Shown: positions 1-9,084 of the stretch, one piece after another | Layout of the letters: every line of letters begins with the position of its first letter | How positions within the stretch are numbered: position 1 is the stretch's first letter | Source of the DNA: CAYJDG01 sp964368875 | GTDB taxonomy: Bacteria > Pseudomonadota > Alphaproteobacteria > Micavibrionales > Micavibrionaceae | Length of the DNA stretch: 63,920 bases | NCBI GenBank assembly: GCA_964368875.1 | Contig: CAYJDG010000008.1 | Location: 1 to 63,920, forward strand | Reading direction: 5' to 3' | The notes under the pieces: model-generated | The model's database searches: none | The model's input: only the letters and a program-made list of their open reading frames with translations | Told to the model about the DNA's origin: nothing | Translations under genes and position numbers: made by a program

Positions 1-1
1 T

Positions 2-76
2 GGCAGGCCGGATGCTCTTGCAGACATTCTTCAGCATGATCTTGCCAGCCGGGAGCTGGCGCATAGATTAATCTAG
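2..76 (+). CDS. dxr: C-terminal end of an upstream gene, probably DXP reductoisomerase (partial)
   Basis: The frame is open from the window edge to a TAG at 74-76 and encodes 24 residues ending LASRELAHRLI. The run around LADILQHDLASRELA resembles the last helix of DXP reductoisomerase, and dxr commonly sits just before rseP in alphaproteobacteria. The stop lies 22 bases before the rseP start, as in an operon. The call rests on position and a very short match, so it is tentative. Confidence 0.4.
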   Translation, partial: GRPDALADILQHDLASRELAHRLI

Positions 77-98
77 AGATGCTAATAAAGAGAGTCTG

Positions 99-1457
99 AT
101 GGGCGAAGTCCTGACGTATCTGCCGACGATCCTGAATAACCTCTGGCTTTATGTGATCCTGACGCTGCTGGTGGTCACGGCGGTGATCTTCGTCCACGAA
201 ATGGGTCATTACCTGATGGGTCGCGTGCTCGGGTTTAGGGCCGAGCTCTTCTCGCTTGGGTTTGGCCGTGAGCTGATTGGCCGCACGGACCGCCGGGGTA
301 CGCGCTGGAGTTTGCGCCTTTACCCGCTTGGCGGGTATGTCAGATTTTTCGGCGAACGGATTACCCCTGAAATCGAAGCTTTGCCGGATGACCAGAAACG
401 CGATGCGTTTGTGACGCAGAAGGTCTGGAAGCGGATGCTGGTTGCGGCGGCAGGACCGGCGATCAATCTGCTGTTCAGCTTTTTGTTGCTGGCCTCAGTT
501 TACGCGTTCATAGGCCGCCCGACGCCGTCGCCAATTGTTGCCGCCGTCGTGAAGGATTCCCCGGCTGAGCTGATGGGTATTAAAATCGGCGACCGCATCC
601 ACAGCATCGACGGTACTGAGATCACCGGGATCGATCAGGCGCGCGACCTCGTCAAGGACCGCGCCGGAGATATGATTACGATCGAAATCGAGCGCGAGGG
701 TAAAATCATCCCGTTGCGGGGTGCACCCCGCGATATGACAGTTATCAATGAATATGGGTTTGATACCTACCGGGCGTTTTTCGGCTGGATGTGGCCGGTA
801 TACGGGCTGGATGTCAGGCAGATTCACCATGTCGGCGATACCGATACGCGTGACAAGCCTGATCTGGTGCGCAAGCTTTTGCTGGCCAATGCCAATAAAC
901 AGACGACGATTGAGTTCGGTCTGGAGAGGCCGCAAACCTATATCGTTTACGTGCGACCGGAGTTGAACGAGGCTTTTAAGGATAGCACCCATAAAGACCA
1001 CAACACCTTTACCCTTGGTCGCCGCCCGAATGAGGATGTCAAAACCTTGCCGATGGGGCAGGCATTTGCGATGTCTGCCGACCTGATCAACCGCGGGTTC
1101 CATACGGCGATGGGCACGATCTTCCAGATTATCGCGGGTGACAAGGCAACCACTGAACTTGGCGGCGTGATCAAGATCGGCGAGTCGACCGGACAGATGT
1201 TCGAGCGTGGCGCTTATACTTTCCTGAGTTTCGTGGCTTTGCTGTCGGTGACGATTGGTGTCGTAAATATGCTGCCGATTCCGATGCTGGATGGCGGACA
1301 TATTATGTTCTTCACTCTGGAAGCGATCAAAGGATCGCCGGTTTCTTTGCGCACAAAGGGTTATATCTACGGCTTCGGCTTGATTTTCATTCTGATGACC
1401 GTAATTGTAGTTAATGTGCAGGACTTAGTGCATCTTTTCAAAATTCTAACCCTTTGA
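99..1457 (+). CDS. rseP: RseP-family site-2 zinc metalloprotease, copy 1
   Basis: This 452-residue inner-membrane protease of family M50 would cut transmembrane substrates such as anti-sigma factors in the envelope stress response. The zinc motif HEMGH is at residues 33-37 inside the first membrane segment. One PDZ-like domain starts near residue 145. The third zinc ligand, D398, lies in NMLPIPMLDGG (390-400), followed by a C-terminal membrane segment. An AGAGAG ribosome site precedes the ATG. A second full-length paralog follows directly. Compared with that copy, this one has a more diverged central region (for example DVRQIHHVGD), so it may have a different substrate. All catalytic residues are present, so both copies should be active. 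Family call is firm; the substrate is unknown. Confidence 0.93.
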   Translation: MGEVLTYLPTILNNLWLYVILTLLVVTAVIFVHEMGHYLMGRVLGFRAELFSLGFGRELIGRTDRRGTRWSLRLYPLGGYVRFFGERITPEIEALPDDQKRDAFVTQKVWKRMLVAAAGPAINLLFSFLLLASVYAFIGRPTPSPIVAAVVKDSPAELMGIKIGDRIHSIDGTEITGIDQARDLVKDRAGDMITIEIEREGKIIPLRGAPRDMTVINEYGFDTYRAFFGWMWPVYGLDVRQIHHVGDTDTRDKPDLVRKLLLANANKQTTIEFGLERPQTYIVYVRPELNEAFKDSTHKDHNTFTLGRRPNEDVKTLPMGQAFAMSADLINRGFHTAMGTIFQIIAGDKATTELGGVIKIGESTGQMFERGAYTFLSFVALLSVTIGVVNMLPIPMLDGGHIMFFTLEAIKGSPVSLRTKGYIYGFGLIFILMTVIVVNVQDLVHLFKILTL

Positions 1458-1542
1458 AACAGCGCGATTTTATTGTATAAAGCTGTCCCGGAAAGCGGCT
1501 TTGCTGTATACTGGTACACACACTTAAAAGGAATTTCCCCCG

Positions 1543-2937
1543 ATGGATTCATTCGTTGAACTGATGCAACTGGTTGCCAGCAATATCTGGATCTACGGCG
1601 TTGTCTTCCTCATCATCCTCAGCATTCTGGTTTTCGTCCACGAGTGGGGTCACTACATTGTTGCCCGTATGTGCGGTGTGAAGGTCGATACGTTCTCGAT
1701 CGGCTTCGGCAAAGAGATTTTCGGCTTTACCGACAAAAAAGGTACGCGCTGGAAATTTGCCCTGATCCCGCTTGGCGGCTACGTCAAGATGTTCGGTGAC
1801 AGTGATCCGACCAGTTCGCAGCATGTCGATGGCGTGACCACTGCCGATGGTGTGGTCGTTCGTCCTTTTGATGAGGCCGAACGTAAAGTGGCGTTCTTTG
1901 CCAAAAGCCCGTGGCAGCGCATGGCGATTGTCTTCGCCGGTCCGGCCATCAACTTCCTTTTCGCTATCATCGTACTGGCCGTGTTGTTCACGTCAGTCGG
2001 CCGCCCGATCACCCCACCGCATGCCTCTGCCGTTGAAATTGGCGCGGCTGCTGATAAAGCAGGCTTTAAGCCGCATGACGTCATTCTCAGCATCAATGGC
2101 CGCGATACGATCAGCTTTGATGACGTGCGCCGCGATGTGATGATTGCGCTCGATACGCCAATGATTTTCAAAGTGAAGCGCGGCGAAGAAATCATCGAAT
2201 TGACCGCCATCCCTAAGAAAATGGAAGAAGAAGACCGTTTCGGCTTTAAGCACGAGAAGGGCTATCTCGGCCTGATCGGTCCAGCCAATGGTCTCGATGT
2301 CACCAAGCTGATCAAAGTTGACGGCGTTGATGTCGTCGGGAAGCCAGACAAGGCCCGTGAGCTGCTGCTGTCGAAAATGGGCAAGACCACCACGATCAGA
2401 ATTGAACGCGGCTCAACCGAGCAAGCCGATCTCTTGATTGCGCCGGAAGCAGATGCGAACAAGCAACTTCTCGATCCGACCAACAAGGATTACAACGCCC
2501 TCATTCTTGGTGAGAAGCCAGGTGATGCGCTGCAGAAATTCAATCCGGCCCAAGCTTTGTGGGCGGCGATTGTTGAAACCAAAGAGATCACCAGCGATAC
2601 GCTGAAAGCGATCTGGCAGATGATCACCGGAACACGGAGCGCGGCTGAGTTGGGTGGAATCATCCGAATCGGTGCGATTGCCGGTGACATGGCCGAGCGC
2701 GGATTTATTGCGATTGCGACCTTCACCGCTCTTTTGTCGATCAACCTCGGCATGATCAACCTGTTCCCGATCCCGATGCTCGATGGCGGTCATATCGTCT
2801 TCTATGCGGTCGAGATCATCAAAGGAAAGCCACTGTCAGAGCGGGTTCAGGAGTATGCCTTCCGCGCCGGGCTGGTTATTCTGGTTGCGCTGATGGTTTT
2901 TGCGAACCTCAACGACATCATTCACCTGATCCTTTAG
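1543..2937 (+). CDS. rseP: RseP-family site-2 zinc metalloprotease, copy 2
   Basis: This 464-residue M50 protease is a tandem paralog of the preceding gene and has the same architecture: HEWGH at residues 33-37, a PDZ-like domain from about residue 160, and NLFPIPMLDGG at 406-416 with zinc ligand D414. Its N-terminus (SIGFGKEIFGFTDKKGTRWK) is the more canonical RseP sequence, and it is the copy next to bamA, the usual neighbour of rseP. It is therefore probably the ancestral copy. An AAAAGGA ribosome site lies about 8 bases before the ATG. The 85-base gap after copy 1 has a possible -10 box (TATACT, 1507-1512), so it could be transcribed separately, though no good -35 is visible. Confidence 0.95.
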   Translation: MDSFVELMQLVASNIWIYGVVFLIILSILVFVHEWGHYIVARMCGVKVDTFSIGFGKEIFGFTDKKGTRWKFALIPLGGYVKMFGDSDPTSSQHVDGVTTADGVVVRPFDEAERKVAFFAKSPWQRMAIVFAGPAINFLFAIIVLAVLFTSVGRPITPPHASAVEIGAAADKAGFKPHDVILSINGRDTISFDDVRRDVMIALDTPMIFKVKRGEEIIELTAIPKKMEEEDRFGFKHEKGYLGLIGPANGLDVTKLIKVDGVDVVGKPDKARELLLSKMGKTTTIRIERGSTEQADLLIAPEADANKQLLDPTNKDYNALILGEKPGDALQKFNPAQALWAAIVETKEITSDTLKAIWQMITGTRSAAELGGIIRIGAIAGDMAERGFIAIATFTALLSINLGMINLFPIPMLDGGHIVFYAVEIIKGKPLSERVQEYAFRAGLVILVALMVFANLNDIIHLIL

Positions 2938-3059
2938 TATTTTCATAACTGGTACATTCTGCCTGTGCGGCCTTGTCAAACAAGGCTTGATCGGGCAGAG
3001 TGGGCGCAGTAATTTTTCCTAACGTCCACAATCAGTTAGAAACTATAAGGTCTCTTCGA

Positions 3060-5327
3060 ATGCGATTGAAAATCCGTCGCCTCCTTTGCGCATCGGCACT
3101 CAGCCTCCTCCTCACGTCGCCAGCTTTTGCAGAAAACGTTGTCCGCGATATCAAGATCGTCGGGGCAGAGCGCATCGAGCCAGCCACGGTTATGACTTAT
3201 CTGGAGTTGCAGAAGGGGCAAGTGGCGACGCAAGAGAGCCTTGATGCGGCTCTGAAAAGCTTATTCGCAACCGGCCTGTTTGCCGATGTGCAGCTCACTG
3301 AAAACAACGGCGTGGTCACCGTCAAACTGACTGAAAACCCGATCATCAATCAGGTCGCTTTCGAAGGCAACGACAAGCTCGAAGACGACCAGCTACAAGC
3401 CGAGATCCAATCACGCCAGCGGCAGGTTTTTACGCGGACTCAAGTTCAAAACGATGTCACGCGCTTGTATGAAGTTTACCGCCGCAATGGCCGCTTCTCG
3501 GTGCAGATCGAACCTAAGGTCATCAAGCTCGATCAGAACCGCGTCAATCTCGTCTTTGAAATCACCGAAGGCGATGAAACCACGATTAGCACTATCCGCT
3601 TTGTCGGCAACGAACGCTTCAGCGATGATGAGCTGCGTAGCGAGCTCTCATCGCAGGAACATCGTTGGTATAACTTCTTGAGCTCCAGCGACCGCTATGA
3701 TCCGGATCGTCTGCAATACGATCTTGAACTGATCCGTCAGTTCTATCTGCAGGAAGGCTATGCCGATTTCCGCGTGCTGTCGTCGTCGTCGGAACTGTCC
3801 AAGGATAAAAAAGACTTCTTCATCACGGTCACCGTTGATGAAGGCGAGCGTTACAAGGTCAGCGACATCAGCGTCAAATCCCTGATCCGTAACCTCGACC
3901 CGAACAGCCTGATCGATCAGGTCACGTTCAAACCACAGGACTGGTATAACGCTGAAGAAGTCAAAGCGACTGTCGATGCCATGACCAAGCGTCTTGGCGA
4001 TCAGCAATACGCTTTCGTCACGGTCGTACCGGATGTTCAACGCGACAAGAATCAAAAAACCATCAATATCGTTTTCAACATCAACGAGAGCCCGCGTGTA
4101 TTCGTTGAGCGCATCGACATCGACGGCAACGTCCGGACGCTTGATAAAGTCGTGCGCCGTGAGATGGACCTCGTCGAAGGCGATCCGTTCAACCGCACCA
4201 AGCTTGCGAAATCTGAAAAGAACATCCGCGATCTTGATTACTTCGAAAACGTGCAGGTCAAAACTCTGCCGGGCAGTGCGCCGGATAAAACCGTCGTCGA
4301 TGTCAGCGTTGAAGAAAAATCAACCGGTGAGATTTCCGTCGGGGCTGGTTTCTCGACTGCTGACGGACCGCTCGCCGATTTCCGTCTGCGCGAACGTAAC
4401 TTCCTTGGCAAAGGGCAGGACATGTCGCTTGCCGCAACCATCGCCGGATCGCGCACGGAATTCGATCTCTCGTTCACTGAGCCATACTTCCTTGACCGCG
4501 ATCTCTCAGCAGGTATCGATCTGTTCCACATCACCCGCGATCAACAGGATGAAAGCTCGTTCGATCAGAAACGCACCGGTGGTGGTTTCCGCCTCGGTTA
4601 TCCGCTGTCCGAACACTGGCGCCAGACTCTGCGCTACCGGATTGAGCAGAACGAGATCACCAATGTTGATTCCGACGCATCGCGCTTCATTCAGGATCAG
4701 GAAGGCGATCGCCTGACCTCGGCCGTTTCGCAGCGCCTTGTCTATGAAGATCTCGACAGCAGAATATTCCCGACTGACGGTATGACCGCGTGGCTCGATG
4801 CTGAAGTTGCCGGTCTCGGCGGCGATGCCGAATACATCTCCGGCAAGCTTGGCGCGAACTATTACTATCCGGTTTCAAAAGGCTGGACGTTCAGCGTTCT
4901 GGGTGAAGTTGGTGCGGTTGGCAGCTATGGCGATGAAGACGTCAAGATCAACGAGCGCTATTTCCTTGGTGGTACGACCCTGCGCGGTTTTGCCAAAGCC
5001 GGTCTCGGACCGCGTGACCTGTCCACAGATGACTCGCTCGGCGGTAATACGTTCTACCGTGCGTCCGCAGAGTTGATGTTCCCGATCGGTTTCCCGGAAG
5101 AGATGGGTGTAGCCGGTCACATCTTCAACGATGTTGGCTCTCTCTGGGGTCTTGATGAAAGCGGACCGGAAATTGCGGATGAAAGCTCTATCCGTGCTGC
5201 TGCAGGTGTTGGTTTCTCATGGCGTTCGCCGATGGGACCGGTCCGGATCGATCTGGCCGCGCCGTACCTGAAGGAAAGCTATGACGAGAAAGAACTGTTC
5301 CGGTTCAGTTTCGGCACCAGGTTTTAA
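3060..5327 (+). CDS. bamA: Outer membrane protein assembly factor BamA
   Basis: BamA is the core of the BAM complex, which folds beta-barrel proteins into the outer membrane. The product has 755 residues. A signal peptide (MRLKIRRLLCASALSLLL, cleavage after PAFA) is followed by POTRA repeats over roughly residues 25-420 and a 16-strand barrel domain that ends in the typical terminal phenylalanine (FGTRF). The frame is open further upstream to a GTG at 3000. The ATG at 3060 is preferred because it starts the signal peptide exactly and has AAGG about ten bases before it. The rseP-bamA-skp-lpxD order is conserved across proteobacteria. Confidence 0.97.
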   Translation: MRLKIRRLLCASALSLLLTSPAFAENVVRDIKIVGAERIEPATVMTYLELQKGQVATQESLDAALKSLFATGLFADVQLTENNGVVTVKLTENPIINQVAFEGNDKLEDDQLQAEIQSRQRQVFTRTQVQNDVTRLYEVYRRNGRFSVQIEPKVIKLDQNRVNLVFEITEGDETTISTIRFVGNERFSDDELRSELSSQEHRWYNFLSSSDRYDPDRLQYDLELIRQFYLQEGYADFRVLSSSSELSKDKKDFFITVTVDEGERYKVSDISVKSLIRNLDPNSLIDQVTFKPQDWYNAEEVKATVDAMTKRLGDQQYAFVTVVPDVQRDKNQKTINIVFNINESPRVFVERIDIDGNVRTLDKVVRREMDLVEGDPFNRTKLAKSEKNIRDLDYFENVQVKTLPGSAPDKTVVDVSVEEKSTGEISVGAGFSTADGPLADFRLRERNFLGKGQDMSLAATIAGSRTEFDLSFTEPYFLDRDLSAGIDLFHITRDQQDESSFDQKRTGGGFRLGYPLSEHWRQTLRYRIEQNEITNVDSDASRFIQDQEGDRLTSAVSQRLVYEDLDSRIFPTDGMTAWLDAEVAGLGGDAEYISGKLGANYYYPVSKGWTFSVLGEVGAVGSYGDEDVKINERYFLGGTTLRGFAKAGLGPRDLSTDDSLGGNTFYRASAELMFPIGFPEEMGVAGHIFNDVGSLWGLDESGPEIADESSIRAAAGVGFSWRSPMGPVRIDLAAPYLKESYDEKELFRFSFGTRF

Positions 5328-5354
5328 TTTAAATACTACGAAGGAGTATTCTTT

Positions 5355-5888
5355 ATGAGACACATTCTCATCCTGCTCGCATGTCTGATGCTGGCGCAAA
5401 CGGTTCAAGTCACTGCGGCACATGCCGAAGAGACAACGATTGCATCGCTTGACCGCCGCAAATTGATGGACGCATCCGAAGCGGGTAAGAGCATTCAGGT
5501 TGCCCTGAAAGCCAAGCGCGAGGCGTTGCAGAAAGAAGCCAACGGCCTTGAGAAAAAGATCGTTGAGCAGCGCCAGGAGCTCATCAAAGGCAAGAAGGAC
5601 ATGAAGGCTGAAGAATTTGAAGCCAAGGCCAAAACCCTTCAGGAAGATTTTGTTAAAGCCAACGAAAACATCCGCAAGAAGGTCAACGATCTAGACAACC
5701 AGCGTAAAACAGCTGTCCGTGCGCTTGAGACCAGCATCGCTGAGGTCACCGCACAGATCGCCGACGAGCGTAAAATCAAAATCGTCGTCGACCGCGAAAT
5801 GCTTGTGATCGTCGATCAGTCGCTCGACCTGACCGATGAAGCGCTGAAACGCCTGAACGCAAAGATCACCTCTATTCCGCTTAAATAG
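5355..5888 (+). CDS. skp: Periplasmic chaperone Skp/OmpH family
   Basis: Skp holds unfolded outer-membrane proteins in the periplasm and hands them to BamA, the upstream gene. The protein has 177 residues with a signal peptide of about 24 residues (cleavage AHA|EE). A short beta strand follows (TIASLDRRKLMD), then a long charged coiled-coil region typical of the Skp tentacles (residues 45-120), and a second strand (KIKIVVDREMLVIVD) that closes the trimer body. A strong AAGGAG site lies at 5340-5345. It is 27 bases downstream of bamA and 15 bases upstream of lpxD, so probably cotranscribed with both. Confidence 0.9.
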   Translation: MRHILILLACLMLAQTVQVTAAHAEETTIASLDRRKLMDASEAGKSIQVALKAKREALQKEANGLEKKIVEQRQELIKGKKDMKAEEFEAKAKTLQEDFVKANENIRKKVNDLDNQRKTAVRALETSIAEVTAQIADERKIKIVVDREMLVIVDQSLDLTDEALKRLNAKITSIPLK

Positions 5889-5903
5889 AGGCCTGCAGCT
5901 GCG

Positions 5904-6941
5904 ATGGCCGATCCGCAATTCTTCAGGAAATCCGCTCCTATGTCACTGGCACAGCTTGCCGGATTGACGGGGAGCGAGTTGGCCGACCCGGCTGAAGGGG
6001 CGTATCTGGTTGATGATGTCGCGCCACTTGATACAGCGGCGGTTGATCAAATCACCTTTCTTGATAATGCCAAATATCGCGACCAATTTCAGAAAACCAA
6101 GGCCGGGGCCTGCATCATTCATCCCTTGATGCAGAAACTCGCGCCACCGGGTCTGCGCCTGCTCATCAATAAAGCGCCTTACAAGGCCTATGCTTTGGCG
6201 GCGCAGGCGTTCTACCCGATGACGATGCCTTCCGCCGGGATCGCCCCCACTGCGCGCGTGCACGCGTCTGCTAAGATTGGTGCCGGATGCATGATCGATG
6301 AATATGCCGTGATTGGCGAGAACGTCGAGATCGGAGCGGGGACATGGGTTGAGCCGCACGCGGTTATCTCAGCTGGTTGCAAAATTGGTGCGAATTGCCG
6401 CGTTGGTAGTCATGTCAGTATTTCGCACGCCTTGATCGGCGACAATGTGCGCATTTATGCAGGCGCACGGATCGGTCAGGATGGGTTCGGCTTTGCCATC
6501 GATCCGGCAGGCTTCGTCAAAGTGCCACAGCTGGGCCGCGTCGTGATTGAGGGGCACTCTGAAATTGGGGCCAATACGACCATCGACCGGGGAGCGCTTG
6601 GCGACACGGTGATCGGCATGGGGACGTGGATCGATAACATGGTCCAGATTGCCCATAATGTTAAAGTCGGACGCGGCTGTATGCTTGCGGCGCAGATCGG
6701 CATTTCCGGTAGTACGGAAATTGGCGATTATGTAGCGATTGGCGGACAGGCCGGGTTTGCCGGGCACCTCAAAATCGGGTCAATGGCCCGGATCGCTGCC
6801 AAGTCAGGCGTAACCCGCGATGTTCCAGCCAAAGAAGAGTGGATGGGCTATCCTGCCATGCCGCTTAAGCAGTACCTGCGGCAGGTGGCAACACTCAACA
6901 GGTTGATTGCCAGAAAAAATACATCTAAAGATGAAGACTAA
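5904..6941 (+). CDS. lpxD: UDP-3-O-acylglucosamine N-acyltransferase LpxD
   Basis: LpxD adds the second (N-linked) acyl chain in lipid A synthesis. The 345-residue protein has the N-terminal uridine-binding domain (MADPQFFRKSAPMSLAQLAG), many hexapeptide repeats forming a left-handed beta helix (about residues 110-290), and a C-terminal helix. The catalytic histidine is H251 in VQIAHNVKVG, and QDGFGFA is the family loop. The ATG at 5904 fits the usual alphaproteobacterial N-terminus. It sits between skp and fabZ, 12 bases before the latter. Confidence 0.96.
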   Translation: MADPQFFRKSAPMSLAQLAGLTGSELADPAEGAYLVDDVAPLDTAAVDQITFLDNAKYRDQFQKTKAGACIIHPLMQKLAPPGLRLLINKAPYKAYALAAQAFYPMTMPSAGIAPTARVHASAKIGAGCMIDEYAVIGENVEIGAGTWVEPHAVISAGCKIGANCRVGSHVSISHALIGDNVRIYAGARIGQDGFGFAIDPAGFVKVPQLGRVVIEGHSEIGANTTIDRGALGDTVIGMGTWIDNMVQIAHNVKVGRGCMLAAQIGISGSTEIGDYVAIGGQAGFAGHLKIGSMARIAAKSGVTRDVPAKEEWMGYPAMPLKQYLRQVATLNRLIARKNTSKDED

Positions 6942-6953
6942 GAGGGACCAAAC

Positions 6954-7409
6954 ATGAGCGCTTCGCCAATCGATATTCGCCAGATCATGACCATGATCCC
7001 GCATCGGTATCCGATGCTGCTGGTTGACCGCATCCTCGAGTACGTGCCGAACGAGAGCGCTGTTGGCCTCAAGAACGTGACCTTCAACGAGCCTCACTTC
7101 CAGGGACATTTCCCCGGTGTTCCGGTGATGCCTGGAGTCCTGATTATTGAAGCGATGGCCCAGACCGCCGCCATTATGGTTGTGCAGAGCCTGTCTCTGC
7201 AAGGGCAGGGTAAGCTCGTCTATTTCATGACCATCGATAATTGCAAATTCCGCAAGCCAGTTGGCCCCGGTGACGCGATGCATATCCACGTCACCACGAT
7301 CAAGCAGCGCGGTCCGGTATGGAAGTTTAAAGGAGAGGCCAAGGTTGACGGGGTTCTGGTTGCTGAAGCCGAATTTGCCGCCATGATCGTCGACCCCGAG
7401 GATGCGTAA
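6954..7409 (+). CDS. fabZ: 3-hydroxyacyl-ACP dehydratase FabZ
   Basis: FabZ dehydrates 3-hydroxyacyl-ACP in fatty acid elongation. It competes with LpxA for 3-hydroxyacyl-ACP, and the two genes are neighbours here as in most Gram-negatives. The 151-residue protein has the hot-dog fold motif HFPGVPVMPGVLIIEAMAQ with catalytic H52 and E66. The start has an AGAGGGA site (6941-6950) just upstream. Family length and motifs are canonical. Confidence 0.97.
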   Translation: MSASPIDIRQIMTMIPHRYPMLLVDRILEYVPNESAVGLKNVTFNEPHFQGHFPGVPVMPGVLIIEAMAQTAAIMVVQSLSLQGQGKLVYFMTIDNCKFRKPVGPGDAMHIHVTTIKQRGPVWKFKGEAKVDGVLVAEAEFAAMIVDPEDA

Positions 7410-7465
7410 CATCCTGAAAAATTCCGTGATTTGTTCAACCACCCAATCTCCGGCAAGGTGATTTT

Positions 7466-8266
7466 ATGACTACACAGATTCACCCGACCGCGATTGTAGA
7501 CCCTAAAGCCCAGCTTGGCGCGGGCGTAAAAATTGGCCCGTATTCGGTCGTAGGCGAGCATGTTCGCCTTGGCGACAATGTTGAGCTGAAATCCCATGTC
7601 GTGGTCGAGGGCCGCACCACGGTTGGCGCAGAAACGGTTATTTTTCCATTTGCCTCGATCGGTCACCAGCCGCAGGACCTGAAATTCCACGGCGAGGCCT
7701 CCGAGCTGATCATCGGCAAAAAGAATTCGATCCGCGAACACTGTACCATGAACCCCGGTACAGAATCCGGCGGCATGAAGACGGTCGTGGGCGACAATTG
7801 CCTGTTTATGATGAGCACCCATGTCGCGCATGACTGCCAGATCGGCAACCATGTCATCATGGCAAACAATGCAACACTGGGCGGCCATGTTCATGTCGGC
7901 GACCACGCTTTGATCGGTGGTCTTGCAGCCGTGCACCAATTTATCCGCATCGGTAACTTTGCCGTGATCGGCGGCATGTCGGGCGTTGAGAGTGATGTCA
8001 TTCCTTATGGCCGCGTCAAAGGCGAGCGCGCTTTTCTTGCCGGGCTAAATCTGGTCGGGCTAGAGCGCAATGGTTTCAGCAAAGACCAGATCAAGAATTT
8101 ACAACGTGCCTTCAATGAACTCTTTGGCGATGAAGGGACGATGGATCAGCGTATTGAGATGGTCTCGAACGATTTCTCCAAAGACGATGCGGTTATGCAG
8201 ATCATCGATTTCGCCAAATCCAAAAACCGCTTCCCATTATGCACGCCGCTCAAAAAAGCCAGCTAA
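7466..8266 (+). CDS. lpxA: UDP-N-acetylglucosamine acyltransferase LpxA
   Basis: LpxA catalyses the first step of lipid A synthesis, moving a 3-hydroxyacyl chain from ACP to UDP-GlcNAc. The 266-residue protein is a hexapeptide-repeat beta helix with a C-terminal helical domain. The catalytic histidine is H122 in STHVAHDCQIG. The last 28 bases overlap the start of lpxI, which suggests translational coupling. Length and motifs are standard. Confidence 0.97.
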   Translation: MTTQIHPTAIVDPKAQLGAGVKIGPYSVVGEHVRLGDNVELKSHVVVEGRTTVGAETVIFPFASIGHQPQDLKFHGEASELIIGKKNSIREHCTMNPGTESGGMKTVVGDNCLFMMSTHVAHDCQIGNHVIMANNATLGGHVHVGDHALIGGLAAVHQFIRIGNFAVIGGMSGVESDVIPYGRVKGERAFLAGLNLVGLERNGFSKDQIKNLQRAFNELFGDEGTMDQRIEMVSNDFSKDDAVMQIIDFAKSKNRFPLCTPLKKAS

Positions 8267-9072
8267 GCAAGCTTGGCATCATCGCGGGAACCGGCAAGCC
8301 GCCTGTGCTGCTGGCTGAAACGCTTGAACGGGCCGGAATCACCCCTTATATCATCGCGCTTGATGGCATCACGCCACCTGAAACATATCAGAGCCGCCAG
8401 CATCTGCTGACACCAATCGGCCTGGCCGGAACGATGATGAGCTGGCTTAAAAGTAATGGCGTCGAGGATGTGGTCATGACCGGAGCGCTGCGCCGTCCGG
8501 ATTGGCTGAAGCTGAAGGTCGATCCACGCGGCTTGAAAATTATCGCGAAGATCCTTCTCAAAAAATCCATGGGTGATGATGCGTTGTTGCGTACGCTGCG
8601 CCGTGAACTCGAAGCAGATGGGTTCCGTTTGCATGGCATTCAGGAATTCATGCCCGAGCTGCTGGCCGACGCCGGCGTACTGGGTGCGGTGCAGCCGTTG
8701 CCGGAGGATGCAGACAGTATTCAGCTCGGGTTTAATGCCGCCAAAGACCACGGCAAACAGGACAAGGGCCAGTCGGTTGTGGTTCAGCAGGACACCGTTA
8801 TCGGTCTTGAAGGTGCGGACGGCACAAAGGCCCTGATGCTGAAAGCGGCGTCCCAAAAGATCACCGGGCGCGGGCCGATTTTGGTAAAAGTCTGCAAGCC
8901 GCAACAGGACAAGGCGTTAGATATGCCGACGATCGGGCCGCAGACAATCGAAACGGCGCATGAGGGTGGTTTTGCCGGGCTGGTAGTCGAAGCCGGTGAA
9001 ACCCTGATCGTCGAAAAAGATAAGGTCATATCTCTGTGTAATCAGTATGGTATATTCCTTCTTGGGAAATAA
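8239..9072 (+). CDS. lpxI: UDP-2,3-diacylglucosamine pyrophosphatase LpxI
   Basis: LpxI hydrolyses UDP-2,3-diacylglucosamine to lipid X. It is the alphaproteobacterial substitute for LpxH and is unrelated to it in fold. The 277-residue protein begins with KLGIIAGTGKPPVLL, the family's N-terminal signature, and carries the C-terminal catalytic domain with KVCKPQQDKALDMPTIG. The only usable start is the ATG at 8239, inside the end of lpxA. The usual order lpxA-lpxI-lpxB is broken only by the small membrane-protein gene that follows. Confidence 0.95.
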   Translation: MHAAQKSQLSKLGIIAGTGKPPVLLAETLERAGITPYIIALDGITPPETYQSRQHLLTPIGLAGTMMSWLKSNGVEDVVMTGALRRPDWLKLKVDPRGLKIIAKILLKKSMGDDALLRTLRRELEADGFRLHGIQEFMPELLADAGVLGAVQPLPEDADSIQLGFNAAKDHGKQDKGQSVVVQQDTVIGLEGADGTKALMLKAASQKITGRGPILVKVCKPQQDKALDMPTIGPQTIETAHEGGFAGLVVEAGETLIVEKDKVISLCNQYGIFLLGK

Positions 9073-9084
9073 AGGCAGTTACAC

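Noticed and set aside
495..1301. Long antisense open frame (268 codons) opposite rseP copy 1
   Set aside because: It is a shadow of a GC-biased gene: no ribosome site, no recognisable protein, and the sense strand is a clear RseP.
3000..3059. Extended N-terminus of BamA from a GTG at 3000
   Set aside because: The signal peptide starts at the ATG at 3060, which has a better ribosome site.
7220..7939. Antisense open frame across fabZ and lpxA
   Set aside because: Both sense genes are canonical; the antisense product has no family resemblance.
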